A stretch of DNA of 64,000 bases, taken from the NCBI GenBank assembly GCA_029973955.1, contig JARKQJ010000205.1, positions 110,137-174,136 on the forward strand. Reading direction: 5' to 3'. The first letter of the stretch is position 1; every line of letters starts with the position of its first letter. Below are positions 28,220-36,286 of the stretch, in pieces. The DNA is from Paludibaculum sp. GTDB taxonomy: Bacteria; Acidobacteriota; Terriglobia; Bryobacterales; Bryobacteraceae. The notes under the pieces were generated by a model that worked only from the letters and a program-made list of their open reading frames with translations, was not told the DNA's origin and searched no databases. The position numbers and the translations under genes are program-made.

Positions 28220-29737
28220 TGTCGCTAGTATGTGATCTGTCCGCTCGAATTCACACATGATGTGTCCGCCCGAACGAAGCGGCGGGTGACGCTTGATGAG
28301 TGAACGTCACCAGGCAGTACCCGGCCGCGGAAGTGGAGCGGATGATGAAGCTACAAGACGTGCTGCTGAAAGCCATGGCGAAGAAGATCACCTGGTGGCA
28401 GGCGGCGGAGATCATTGGGGTCACGGATCGGACGATGAGACGCTGGCGCGAACGGCTGGAGGAGCATGGCTACTCAGGGTTGGTCGACCGGCGGAAGGGC
28501 CGGCCGAGCGATAAGCGGGTGCCACTGGCGACGGTGGAGACGGTGCTGCGGTTGTACCAGGAGACCTACTACGACCTGAACATACGGCACTTTCACGAGA
28601 AGTTGAAAGAGGTGCACGGCATCGAGTTGAGCTACACGTGGGTGCAGAAGGCGCTGCAAGGAGCCGGCCTGGTGGCCCGGCGGAAGAAACGGGGCAAGCA
28701 TCGGCGCAGGCGGGAGCCGAGGCCGATGCCTGGGATGTTGCTGCACGTGGATGGCAGCAAGCACCAATGGTTCTGCGACGAGCGTTGGTACGACCTGATC
28801 GTGATCCTGGACGATGCGACGAAGGAGATCTACTACGCGCAGTTGGTGGAGGAGGAATCGACACGGACGGTGATGACGGGATTGCGCGCCGTGATCGAGA
28901 AGAAGGGCCTGTTCTGCGCGCTATATAGCGACCGCGGGAGTCACTTCTTTGTGACACCCAAGGCGGGTGAAAAAGTGGACAAGACTCGGCTGACACAGGT
29001 TGGGCGGGCGATGAAGGAACTGGGAGTGCAGATGATTCCGGCCTACTCGCCGCAGGCGCGAGGCCGGTCGGAGCGGAGCTTCGGGACATGGCAGGGACGG
29101 CTGCCCCAGGAGTTGCGATTGGCGGGGATCACAACGGTGGAGGCGGCCGACAAGTATCTGAACGAGCATTACATCGCCGAGTTCAATGACAAGTTCACGA
29201 TTGCAGCCAAGGAAAAGGGGACGGCGTTCCGGAAGACCTCACGCGCGGATCTGAACTGGGTGTTCACGGTGCAGACAGAACGCGTGGTGGCCAAGGACAA
29301 CACAGTGGCGATCGGCGATCAGACCTGGCAACTGGAGAAGAACCGCTTCCGGCACTCACTGGCGGGCACGACGGTCACCATTCATGAGCACTTGGACGGC
29401 AGCGTGTCGATCCGATATGGCCCCCATGTGGTCGGCCGTTGCACCAGCGCTGGCCAGCCCGCAAGGAGGACCGGGAAGCCGGAGGAGGGCCGTGGAAATG
29501 ACGGGGCCGTGGAAGCCGAGGAAAACCGCCTGGCGGTTTCCCACCGCTCCCACCGCACCTTGGAAATCCCGGCGGACCGGGATTCCCACATTCCCACAGC
29601 CCCGAATCCGAAACGTGTATCCATGCTGAAGACCCGCAAGCCGCCCTCGGCGAGCCGTCGAGGATCTTCAGGGGCGATTGGCTGATGCGGACGGATCACG
29701 TGTGAATAAAAGTGGACAGATTGACTTACTAACGACA
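28220..29737 (+). mobile_element. Complete insertion sequence, ISNCY/IS1202-like, 1518 bp
   Basis: The ends are imperfect inverted repeats of about 40 bp. The left end starts TGTCGCTAGTATGTG and the inverted right end TGTCGTTAGTAAGTC; both continue ATCTGTCC and then ATTCACAC, with one gap. Flanking 17-bp direct repeats mark it as a single-event insertion. It carries one transposase gene on the plus strand that is uninterrupted. It lies immediately upstream of the -35 box of the minus-strand CarboxypepD_reg gene and separates it from an older IS66 relic. Confidence 0.88.
28300..29685 (+). CDS. Transposase, ISNCY family (IS1202 group)
   Basis: A 461-residue DDE transposase. GTG at 28300 starts MNVTRQYPAAEVERMMKLQD. 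An N-terminal helix-turn-helix is seen at KKITWWQAAEIIGVTDRTMR (residues about 28-48). The RNase-H-like integrase core holds DGSKHQWF (first Asp), YSDRGSHFF (second Asp) and a glutamate in GRSERSFGTWQGRLP. The C-terminal about 70 residues are basic and low in similarity. The frame is intact, so the element may be active or recently arrived. Confidence 0.92.
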   Translation: MNVTRQYPAAEVERMMKLQDVLLKAMAKKITWWQAAEIIGVTDRTMRRWRERLEEHGYSGLVDRRKGRPSDKRVPLATVETVLRLYQETYYDLNIRHFHEKLKEVHGIELSYTWVQKALQGAGLVARRKKRGKHRRRREPRPMPGMLLHVDGSKHQWFCDERWYDLIVILDDATKEIYYAQLVEEESTRTVMTGLRAVIEKKGLFCALYSDRGSHFFVTPKAGEKVDKTRLTQVGRAMKELGVQMIPAYSPQARGRSERSFGTWQGRLPQELRLAGITTVEAADKYLNEHYIAEFNDKFTIAAKEKGTAFRKTSRADLNWVFTVQTERVVAKDNTVAIGDQTWQLEKNRFRHSLAGTTVTIHEHLDGSVSIRYGPHVVGRCTSAGQPARRTGKPEEGRGNDGAVEAEENRLAVSHRSHRTLEIPADRDSHIPTAPNPKRVSMLKTRKPPSASRRGSSGAIG

Positions 29738-29754
29738 GTAAAGCAGTTCTGTTT
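29738..29754 (+). repeat. Right copy of 17-bp IS target-site duplication
   Basis: Exact repeat of 28203-28219 directly after the right inverted repeat of the ISNCY-like element. Confidence 0.85.
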
Positions 29755-29880
29755 GGTGGAGCGCTCACAAGATTCTAAATGTCCCTCGTCAATTTGCCGT
29801 TGTGGCCAAGAATGTGTTTTGCTCTGGGCTGTGAGTAATAAGCCTGCAGGAGAGGCTTTTGAGTTGTCAGCGACGCTCGG

Positions 29881-30633
29881 GTGCTGCGCGAGATGGTGCG
29901 TTCCCTCAGCGCGCAATTGGAGGATCACGAGCGGCGGTTGGCCCGGGTGCAGCACATTATGGAGCAGTTGCTGGCTTGGCGGTTCGGCGCTCGGCGCGAG
30001 CGTGTGGTGGACGAGCGGCAGTTGTTTCCGTTCGCGGTGGAGTTCGAAGTGCATGGCGGCGACATCGACGCGTTGATGCGGGAACTGATTCCGGAGGCGG
30101 AGCGGAAAGAAACTGCTGGCACCGGAGGACCAGAAGCCGCGCAAGAAGAGGGCGCATGGCCGCAAGCCGCTGCCGGTGGCGCTCGAACGCGAGCGGATTG
30201 AATACGAGTTGAGCGACGCGGAGCGAACTTGCCCGAAGTGCGCGCTTCCGCTGACGAAGATCGGGGAAGACGTCAGCGAGCGGCTGGAGAATGAGACCCG
30301 GTGCTGCCCAAGCGCCCGGAAGGCATGGCCATTCAGTACACGCTGAATCAATGGGCGGCGCTGTGCCGCTACGTCGAGGGCGGTGACTTGGCGATCGACA
30401 GCAGCGCGGCCGAGAGAAGTCTGCGCGGCGTGGTGGTGGGCCGGGAGAACTGGTTGTTCTTCGGTAGCGACTGGGGCGGCCAGGCGGCCGCGGTGCTGAG
30501 AAGCTTCCTGGTGTCCTGCCTGTCGGCCGGCGTGGAGCCCCATGCTTAGCTGAGCGATGTGGTGCAGCGGATTGCGGACTTCCCGGCGCAGAGAATCACG
30601 GACCTGCTGCCTATGAACTGGAAACCGGCCTGA
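29881..30633 (+). pseudogene. IS66-family transposase (TnpC) relic
   Basis: Pieces of an IS66 transposase in three frames. The N-terminal leucine-rich part is LEDHERRLARVQHIMEQLLA with WRFGARRERV. After a frameshift near 30108 comes KPRKKRAHGRKPLPVALERE and the zinc-finger-like CPKCALPLTKIGEDVSERLE. The whole DDE core is deleted at about 30300. The C-terminal YTLNQWAALCRYVEGG, then SSAAERSLRGVVVGRENWLF, is in the first frame again. TAG at 30547-30549 replaces the usual Tyr after GVEPHA. The typical downstream AAGATGGGTTCACCGG of IS66 ends is at about 30672-30687. Confidence 0.88.
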
Positions 30634-30712
30634 GGCGGATCGCTCTTCCCGCGTCGGCCCGGGTTCTCTCAAGATGGGTTCACCGGGCGGGAATCGGAAA
30701 GCAACGGAATGA

Positions 30713-30898
30713 AGCCAAGGACAAAGCATCCTAACTGCCCGCATCCAAGCCCTCCAGGAGCCCACAACGGGCCGCCAAGTAGCCATCGACGCCATACAAT
30801 TCATCAGCGGCCGCTGCTCTTCCTACGAGAACCGCCCAAGCCCCGCAAAGCGAGCCCTCCGACAGGCCAGCATCAAAATCGAGACACGGCAAAATTGA
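30713..30898 (+). pseudogene. Coding-like C-terminal fragment of an unknown protein
   Basis: A frame entered directly after a TGA at 30710 reads QSILTARIQALQEPTTGRQV, then AIDAIQFISGRCSSYENRP, then SPAKRALRQASIKIETRQN and stop. It has protein-like composition but no start codon and no recognised family, so it looks like the tail of a gene cut by the IS66 end. The rest of 30640-31180 shows nothing else I can support. Confidence 0.35.
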
Positions 30899-31180
30899 GA
30901 GTTTCGGACAACCCTCAAGAACCCATTCGCACAACTATCGCACTCGAACCAGGAAAGTACAAGAAGTCAAAACAGGAGCGGACCATCAGGCGTGCAAACA
31001 AAAAAGTGGCTGCCCGAGCGGAACTCTGTTGCGAAATGGTTTTGGAAAAACAGGTTTTGGGTCGATACCAAGTCCTGATGGCCGCGCCGATTTCAATCAA
31101 AATGGACACGCTGTAGATGTTCGGTTGTCAGAGACCAGGCAGGATGTCCAATCATATCGAACGAGATCAGGCGTCGTTCG

Positions 31181-33544
31181 TCACCTATCCAGAAGACCGG
31201 TGAACAGCGAATCAATATCCAGAGACTCCTCGCTTGCAGGAGACGTGTAGCTCCGACTTTCTGGGTCCGCCATCTCTCGTTCAGCCTGTTGGTCGAGAAC
31301 GTAATCGGCATGTGATCGTAGTGACGCCGCCTGGGTTTTTACGTCAAAACCGCAGGTCTTTCCAAGAGCATCCAGTTCGTCCGCCTCTCCTTGTATTTCA
31401 TCGACATCGTCCGAGTTGTCTTCGATGGTCTTCTGGACGATCTTCGCGGCAGCGGCGAAGCGATTTCTCTCTTGCTTCTTCAAAGGACGGCCGAACGACA
31501 CGAGAACATCAGCAAATACTCGCAAGCTGGCTATACTAGCCATCCAGATCTCGTCCTCGTCAGCAAGCAAGCTCATCAATGCTTCTCTGAATGCGTTCTG
31601 GCAGGTCAGCTTTTCTTCAGAAGCCCATCCGCTTTTCTCCATGACCCAACTGTGGAGCTCTCGAGCCACCCATACCACGCTGTGATCGCTTGAGAATTTT
31701 CCAATTAGGCCCAGCCAGCCATCGCATGTAAGGACTTGTGCCTGGAGACTCTCGAACTGCGCATCTCGCAGGCGGATGTGAGATTCGATGTTGAGCCGCG
31801 TGAGTACCTTTCTTGCTTCGAGAAACGAATCATTTTCCCAAACCTCTTCGGCCTCCCCGCCGTTTCTTCGGTAGTTAATCACGCGCCCATCTGGAAACTT
31901 TATGACGCTCACGGCGCTCCGAAGGCTCGACCAAAACTGAGTCGAGAACTGGATCTTGGTGTTCTTGTTGTGCGCATGCGAAGCAAGGCGATAGACCTGC
32001 CGAAATGTCACAACCGATCCGGCCAGTTGCTCCACCCACTGAGGATCTTGGGTTAACACAGAATCCATAAATTCCTCCACGGAAGGGTTTTGAAATTGCG
32101 CCACGTGCACGGGCTCCTCCTCAGTGGAAATACGGGGATAGCGGTTTGTCAGGATGAAGTTTCCGTCCAATTGTCGAAGCGCCTCAGTAAACAGAAACGG
32201 TGCATTCTTACAATGTTCCTGTGCGAGCACCTGCAAAACGGAGGCTTTCAGGACATCGAGGCTAACTTTGCCTCCAAAAGTCCACAGCACGGCGAGAACG
32301 TTGCGGGCGACTGGACCGATGTCATTGCGGAAAGGGTGCTCCCAGAGCTTGGAGGGGTTGTCGAACTCCTGTTGGATGAACTTGAGGTATTCCCGATCCG
32401 TCAGGGCTTTACTGTTCGCGTAAGTGCTGATGTTCTCGACGATACGAGGATTGAAGTGCGTGTGGTTAACGATGGTGCTGTACGCTTTCGAGTGCACCAG
32501 GGCTGCAAGCCGACTGTCAGGCAGGTCCGAGAAGTACAGGTGATTAAAGAGCATCTTTGCTTTATGTGCTTGCGAGTAATCGGCAAGGGTCAGCGTGCAC
32601 TTCAGAATCTGTCCAGCACGCTCGTCGAAAGCGCCATGGACGCGGCGGGCATCGGCCATGATGTACTCTCTGGTTGTCATCACGAATCGCAGGTTTGGCG
32701 ATCGGCGAACCTTATCCAGAAATTCGAATAGAGAATGCTCCTCGTTCTTCCCGAAGCGTTGAGCGTCAAACCGAAACCGCCCAAGAAAGTCGTCGTAGAG
32801 GATGACCGTTTTACGGGTTACGGCGAGTGATCCGTGGACCAGATCCCACGCCTCATCGATGTTGCCTACTACGCAGACGGGTTCGAAATCCTCTCGCAGG
32901 TAATGGCACAAGAGCATACGCGCAAGCGTCGTCTTTCCGATACCGGGATTGCCCACGATGAGCACGTGATGTTCATCCCGCAGAATGTCCAGTGCGCGAT
33001 CAAAGCCCCCGTGCATCACGACGCGGCTCAGTTGCGCCTGCGCGGCGCCAACTGTCGCTTCGGTGATATTGAAGATGCGGGCGTGCAGGATTCGCTCAAG
33101 AATCGCCGTGCTCGAAACCCAGAGTTTGAAATGGGCTCTCTCGATTTCCGGGTAGTCTCGCAATAGAGCGTTAAGCTCCGTGGGACCGTATATGTCAGCC
33201 GGCGACGCGCACCAAGGGGCCAGCGCTTCGATGAGCGTCTCTTTGTTGCCCGGCGATAGCCCTACAGACGTCGCAAGCACGTACCGCTCCGGCTGGAGCC
33301 GGTCCAACTTCTTCTTCTCCTTTTTGACAGCGCTGCAAAGCTCTGTAAATTTGTGTGGTGCATACCGCTTGCATTGCACTATGGATTTCTTGCTGCCCGC
33401 CAGAATTCGGGTATTCCTCAAGTCGATGCCGCCGTCTTTACCGGCCTTGAACGATTCGAGCCGTGTTCTCCATTCACGGGAAAGGAGATCTGCGGTGAGA
33501 TTTTCAAAATCATCTGGCGAGAGAGTTGTAAAAGTGTAAGTCAT
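31181..33544 (-). CDS. Mrr-like nuclease fused to a STAND (nSTAND3-like) NTPase, putative anti-phage protein
   Basis: A 787-residue two-part protein. Residues 1-110 are a Mrr/PD-(D/E)xK nuclease with GKDGGIDL (catalytic Asp41) and VQCKRY (Gln57-x-Lys59). The next about 350 residues are a P-loop NTPase with Walker A GNPGIGKTT (198-206) and Walker B VILYDDF (Asp251-252), followed by an arginine sensor-like TTREYIM; this matches nSTAND3-type NTPases. The long helical C-terminus probably senses a target. STAND proteins with Mrr nucleases include Avs-type defence systems that cut DNA on recognising phage proteins. ATG 33544 is chosen over GTG 33562. Lower GC than neighbours and an IS-rich setting suggest transfer. 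Confidence 0.8.
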   Translation of the reverse strand: MTYTFTTLSPDDFENLTADLLSREWRTRLESFKAGKDGGIDLRNTRILAGSKKSIVQCKRYAPHKFTELCSAVKKEKKKLDRLQPERYVLATSVGLSPGNKETLIEALAPWCASPADIYGPTELNALLRDYPEIERAHFKLWVSSTAILERILHARIFNITEATVGAAQAQLSRVVMHGGFDRALDILRDEHHVLIVGNPGIGKTTLARMLLCHYLREDFEPVCVVGNIDEAWDLVHGSLAVTRKTVILYDDFLGRFRFDAQRFGKNEEHSLFEFLDKVRRSPNLRFVMTTREYIMADARRVHGAFDERAGQILKCTLTLADYSQAHKAKMLFNHLYFSDLPDSRLAALVHSKAYSTIVNHTHFNPRIVENISTYANSKALTDREYLKFIQQEFDNPSKLWEHPFRNDIGPVARNVLAVLWTFGGKVSLDVLKASVLQVLAQEHCKNAPFLFTEALRQLDGNFILTNRYPRISTEEEPVHVAQFQNPSVEEFMDSVLTQDPQWVEQLAGSVVTFRQVYRLASHAHNKNTKIQFSTQFWSSLRSAVSVIKFPDGRVINYRRNGGEAEEVWENDSFLEARKVLTRLNIESHIRLRDAQFESLQAQVLTCDGWLGLIGKFSSDHSVVWVARELHSWVMEKSGWASEEKLTCQNAFREALMSLLADEDEIWMASIASLRVFADVLVSFGRPLKKQERNRFAAAAKIVQKTIEDNSDDVDEIQGEADELDALGKTCGFDVKTQAASLRSHADYVLDQQAEREMADPESRSYTSPASEESLDIDSLFTGLLDR

Positions 33545-33704
33545 TGGCCCGAAGCGTCGCACCGGAACTCGAACCGAGTGTGGTGATGTTGTGTAGCTCG
33601 AAGATACTACGGTATCACCATTGAGGTGGTCGGATCACGGGCCACTGCCGATCCTCAAGGATCTGCCAGTAGACGGCACGCCGCTGGAACTGCTTGAAAA
33701 TTGA

Positions 33705-34082
33705 TTGGTTCTCGGGTGCGATCGCTCTGTTTATGTTCCGTCCATACACGATTCCGAACCGGTACGATCCAAACGCAAGGTTGCCTTCTTGTCCATTCAC
33801 GTTCGAATCTCGTCGAAGTACATCAAGAACCGAGCGTTCGACAAACCGCACTACAAGAAGATGGTGATCGAGTATCTAAGAAGATTCGGCGAGGCGACTC
33901 GAAGTGATCTTGACTCGCTTCTTCTTGGCAAGCTCTCGGACGCAATGAATGCAAAGCAGAAAAAGGCGTTCGTGACGAACCTCCTGCAGGAGATGAAGGC
34001 AGGCGACCAGATTGCGCCTGACGGGGTGACGCGCTGGGCGAAGTGGCGTCTATCTAGCGAGGCCAAGAACGAAGACGATTGA
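33705..34082 (+). pseudogene. C-terminal fragment resembling AlbA_2/Schlafen-type ATP-binding proteins
   Basis: The part from about 33825 reads KYIKNRAFDKPHYKKMVIEY, LRRFGEATRSDLDSLLLGKL, SDAMNAKQKKAFVTNLLQEM and ends TRWAKWRLS. This winged-helix tail is typical of proteins having AlbA_2 and HATPase_c_4 domains, which are usually 450-600 residues. None of the N-terminal domains is present. The first about 40 codons (from MVLGCDRSV) have no likeness to the family and the start is doubtful. A truncated remnant next to the STAND gene, or less likely a small standalone DNA-binding protein. Confidence 0.5.
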
Positions 34083-34248
34083 GGCAGGGGCGAGATGTGC
34101 AATGTCGCAAGCAATTGATTTATAAAGAGTTGCCTGTACATAGACCTCGGTGGAAGCGCGAGATTTAGGTTTAGATTAGATATAGCCGGCGATGCTCGCC
34201 CGCTGAGCAACTGGTGAACCAAAGCTGAACCTGGAGCGTATTCCGGGC

Positions 34249-34395
34249 CATGCCGGTCACGATTCCGGGGTGATGGCGATCACCGCTCCGGGCCAAGCCG
34301 ATCGCTGATTCCTCGGCCATCCGATCAGCGATTCCTGCCGATGTCGATCGGTGATTCCTGTGGGATGACGATCACTTTTCATGGTGCGCAGGAAC
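34249..34395 (+). repeat. Series of about 24-bp imperfect repeats, likely an IS21-family end
   Basis: Six spaced variants of a unit with CGATC(A/G)(C/G)(C/T)GATTCC occur in about 150 bp: GGTCACGATTCCGG, GCGATCACCGCTCCGG, CCGATCGCTGATTCC, CCGATCAGCGATTCC, TCGATCGGTGATTCC and ACGATCACTTTTC. Multiple short repeats before istA are typical of IS21-like ends, and an istA-like start follows at 34483. Confidence 0.6.
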
Positions 34396-34482
34396 CGGTG
34401 ACCGGCATCGGCAGGCATCGGCTGTGGACAAGTGCGGAGCGGTGCTGGCGGATCCCGGCACCGTGGAGCGGTGACTCAGAGG

Positions 34483-34641
34483 ATGCCGTCCATTCGCAAG
34501 ATGCGTGAAACCCTGCGATTGCATGTTGACCACACAGGCCGAGCCAGCGAAAGAGCGCGCGTAGCGCCGGCATCGGCCAGTCTGCCGTTCACGATTCCCT
34601 GGCGGCTTCGCCGCCGCGTGGCTCCAATGACCATTGCCTGA
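34483..34641 (+). pseudogene. Relic of an IS21-type istA gene, N-terminus only
   Basis: ATG 34483 reads MPSIRKMRETLRLHVDHTGR ASERA. The RKMRETLRL segment and following SERA resemble the N-terminal helix-turn-helix of IstA transposases (RKIREVLRL... LSxRxIAR). Similarity ends after about 25 codons and a stop comes at 34639-34641. No istB is present. Confidence 0.5.
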
Positions 34642-35107
34642 GGACCTGACCGACATCGCGTTGGTGGGAGTATGGCGAAGCGTTCGGACGAGGTGTGGGC
34701 GACGTGGCGGGCGCTGGTCGGCGTGCTGACGGTGGTGGCGCTGGAGGGTCCGGCTGGCGGGCGGTCGTGGCGGCCGGTGTCGCAGAGGAAGGTTGGGAAG
34801 CCATGTCCAGATGTGAGAGATTCGAACTCCTGATCGAGGCGGTCGGAGGCGTTGGCAATCTGGAGGTTGAGAGCGGTGGAGCGGATTTGGGCGGTACGGA
34901 GGAACTGCCAGGAGGTCTGGGGCGCAGAGTGTTCGATCTTGGAGACGAGGGGAGCATGGGGGGTGGATGGGTTTCCGTGGCGAATGGTTGTAAGTGGTTC
35001 AGGGAGAAGGGGAGAAGCGCGCTGGCGGGCGGTTTGATTCAGCGGGTGCCGGTCTCGGGGGCGTCGGTTCCGCGTGCGGCCGGCCGCGGGCGTACAATGG
35101 TGCCGCG
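34642..35107. other. Intergenic stretch without a supported gene
   Basis: About 465 bp, G-rich on the plus strand. Frames on both strands are open but their translations are Ser/Pro/Arg-rich and show no recognised domain. It may be degraded mobile-element DNA following the IS21 end. A TACAAT at 35092-35097 could be the -10 of the next gene. Confidence 0.5.
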
Positions 35108-36196
35108 ATGACTTCCCGCGAGCGCGTTTTGGCTGCATTGGATCGGCGTCCTGCCGATCGGGTTCCTGTGTTCATGTGGTTTCACCCGGAAACGGCCCGG
35201 ATTCTGGCCCGCAGGCTGGAGGTGGAACCAGCCGATGTCGGCCATGTCATGGGGAACGACATCAACCAGACCTGGGTGAACAACAACTACGCCATGGAGG
35301 GCATCCAGCACGAGCACGACGGCGAAGGGCACCTTGACGAGTGGGGCATCCGCTGGGTGAAGCAGTTCTTTTTCAACCAGATCCAACACCATCCACTGAA
35401 GGGGGCCAGCGCCGCTGAAGTCTCCGCATACCGTTTCCCCTACGAGCGGACGGAGGCGCTGCTGAGCCTGATGAAGCCCGTCCTGGACCAGCGCGGCAGC
35501 CTCTTCATCGGCTGCGACGTCTCGCCGTGCGTCTTCGAGATGTACTGGCGCCTGCGCGGCATGGAAGATTCGATGCTGGACATGGCGGAGCGCCCCGAGC
35601 TGGCGTTCGAGATGCTCGGCAGATGCGCTGACTTCTCCATCGCGCTAGGGGAGGCCGCCTGCGCCCGCTACGATCTGGACTGGTACTGGACCGGCGACGA
35701 CGTGGCCGGCCAGCGCTGCATGATGATGAGCCCGAAGCAATGGCGCGCCCTGATTCGCCCGCACCTGGAGCGAGTTTTCGATGTCGGAAAGCGCCACCAC
35801 CTCCCCATCGCCTACCACTGCTGCGGGGCGCTGCGGCCCATCATCGGCGATCTGGTGGAGATGGGTCTCACCGTGCTCAATCCGATCCAGAGCAACTGCC
35901 CCGGCATGGACGCCGCCGAACTGAAGCGCGAGTTCGGCGCGCACCTCACCTTCATGGGCGGCGTGGACACGCAGGACCTGCTGCCCCATGCCACGGCGGC
36001 CGAGGTGGCGCGCGCCACCTCGAGCCTGATCGAGACCATGACCGCCGACGGGGGCGGCTACATCCTGGCGGCGTCCCACACGATTCCGCCGGAAACCCCG
36101 GAAGCGAACATCTGGGCGATGTACGAAGTGGCGGGCATCCCGCGCGAAGAGGTGTTTGACCGGGCGGCTGCGCTCCGGGCGGCGAGGTCGGTCTGA
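35108..36196 (+). CDS. Uroporphyrinogen decarboxylase (URO-D) family protein, methyltransferase-like
   Basis: A 362-residue TIM-barrel protein starting MTSRERVLAALDRRPADRVP, a typical URO-D/MtaA superfamily start. It is not likely to be haem-pathway HemE, because it contains AYHCCGALRPIIGDLVEMG, where the His-x-Cys type zinc site of corrinoid-linked methyltransferases lies, and ends with the family IWAMYEVAG segment. ATG 35108 is chosen because upstream codons are intergenic. The next gene, a Tat-exported Gfo/Idh oxidoreductase, follows after 90 bp. In Acidobacteria and Planctomycetes such URO-D-like proteins are often found with sugar or demethylation genes. Substrate unknown. Confidence 0.83.
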   Translation: MTSRERVLAALDRRPADRVPVFMWFHPETARILARRLEVEPADVGHVMGNDINQTWVNNNYAMEGIQHEHDGEGHLDEWGIRWVKQFFFNQIQHHPLKGASAAEVSAYRFPYERTEALLSLMKPVLDQRGSLFIGCDVSPCVFEMYWRLRGMEDSMLDMAERPELAFEMLGRCADFSIALGEAACARYDLDWYWTGDDVAGQRCMMMSPKQWRALIRPHLERVFDVGKRHHLPIAYHCCGALRPIIGDLVEMGLTVLNPIQSNCPGMDAAELKREFGAHLTFMGGVDTQDLLPHATAAEVARATSSLIETMTADGGGYILAASHTIPPETPEANIWAMYEVAGIPREEVFDRAAALRAARSV

Positions 36197-36286
36197 CCTG
36201 ATATCTCTCCCGCGCGCCGGGGATGATAGGGTGTTACGAAGGCCCGCCGGCGCGTGCGGCGGTGCCCACAGCCAAGGAGTGACGGG

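Noticed and set aside
30709..31116. Plus-strand frame of 135 codons
   Set aside because: Low-complexity Pro/His/Lys translation without family or ribosome site; another frame in the same stretch is more protein-like.
33615..33851. Minus-strand frame of 78 codons
   Set aside because: Overlaps the better supported plus-strand winged-helix fragment and has no likely ribosome site.
34249..34395. CRISPR array
   Set aside because: Units are only partly alike, spacers are a few bases, and an istA-like start follows; an IS21 end fits better.
34476..35138. Minus-strand frame of 220 codons
   Set aside because: Crosses the IS21 relic and the URO-D start; Ser/Thr/Arg/Pro-rich with no domain.
35108..36196. 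hemE
   Set aside because: HxCC segment and lack of the HemE start signature (RQAGRYLPEY) point to the methyltransferase-like branch.
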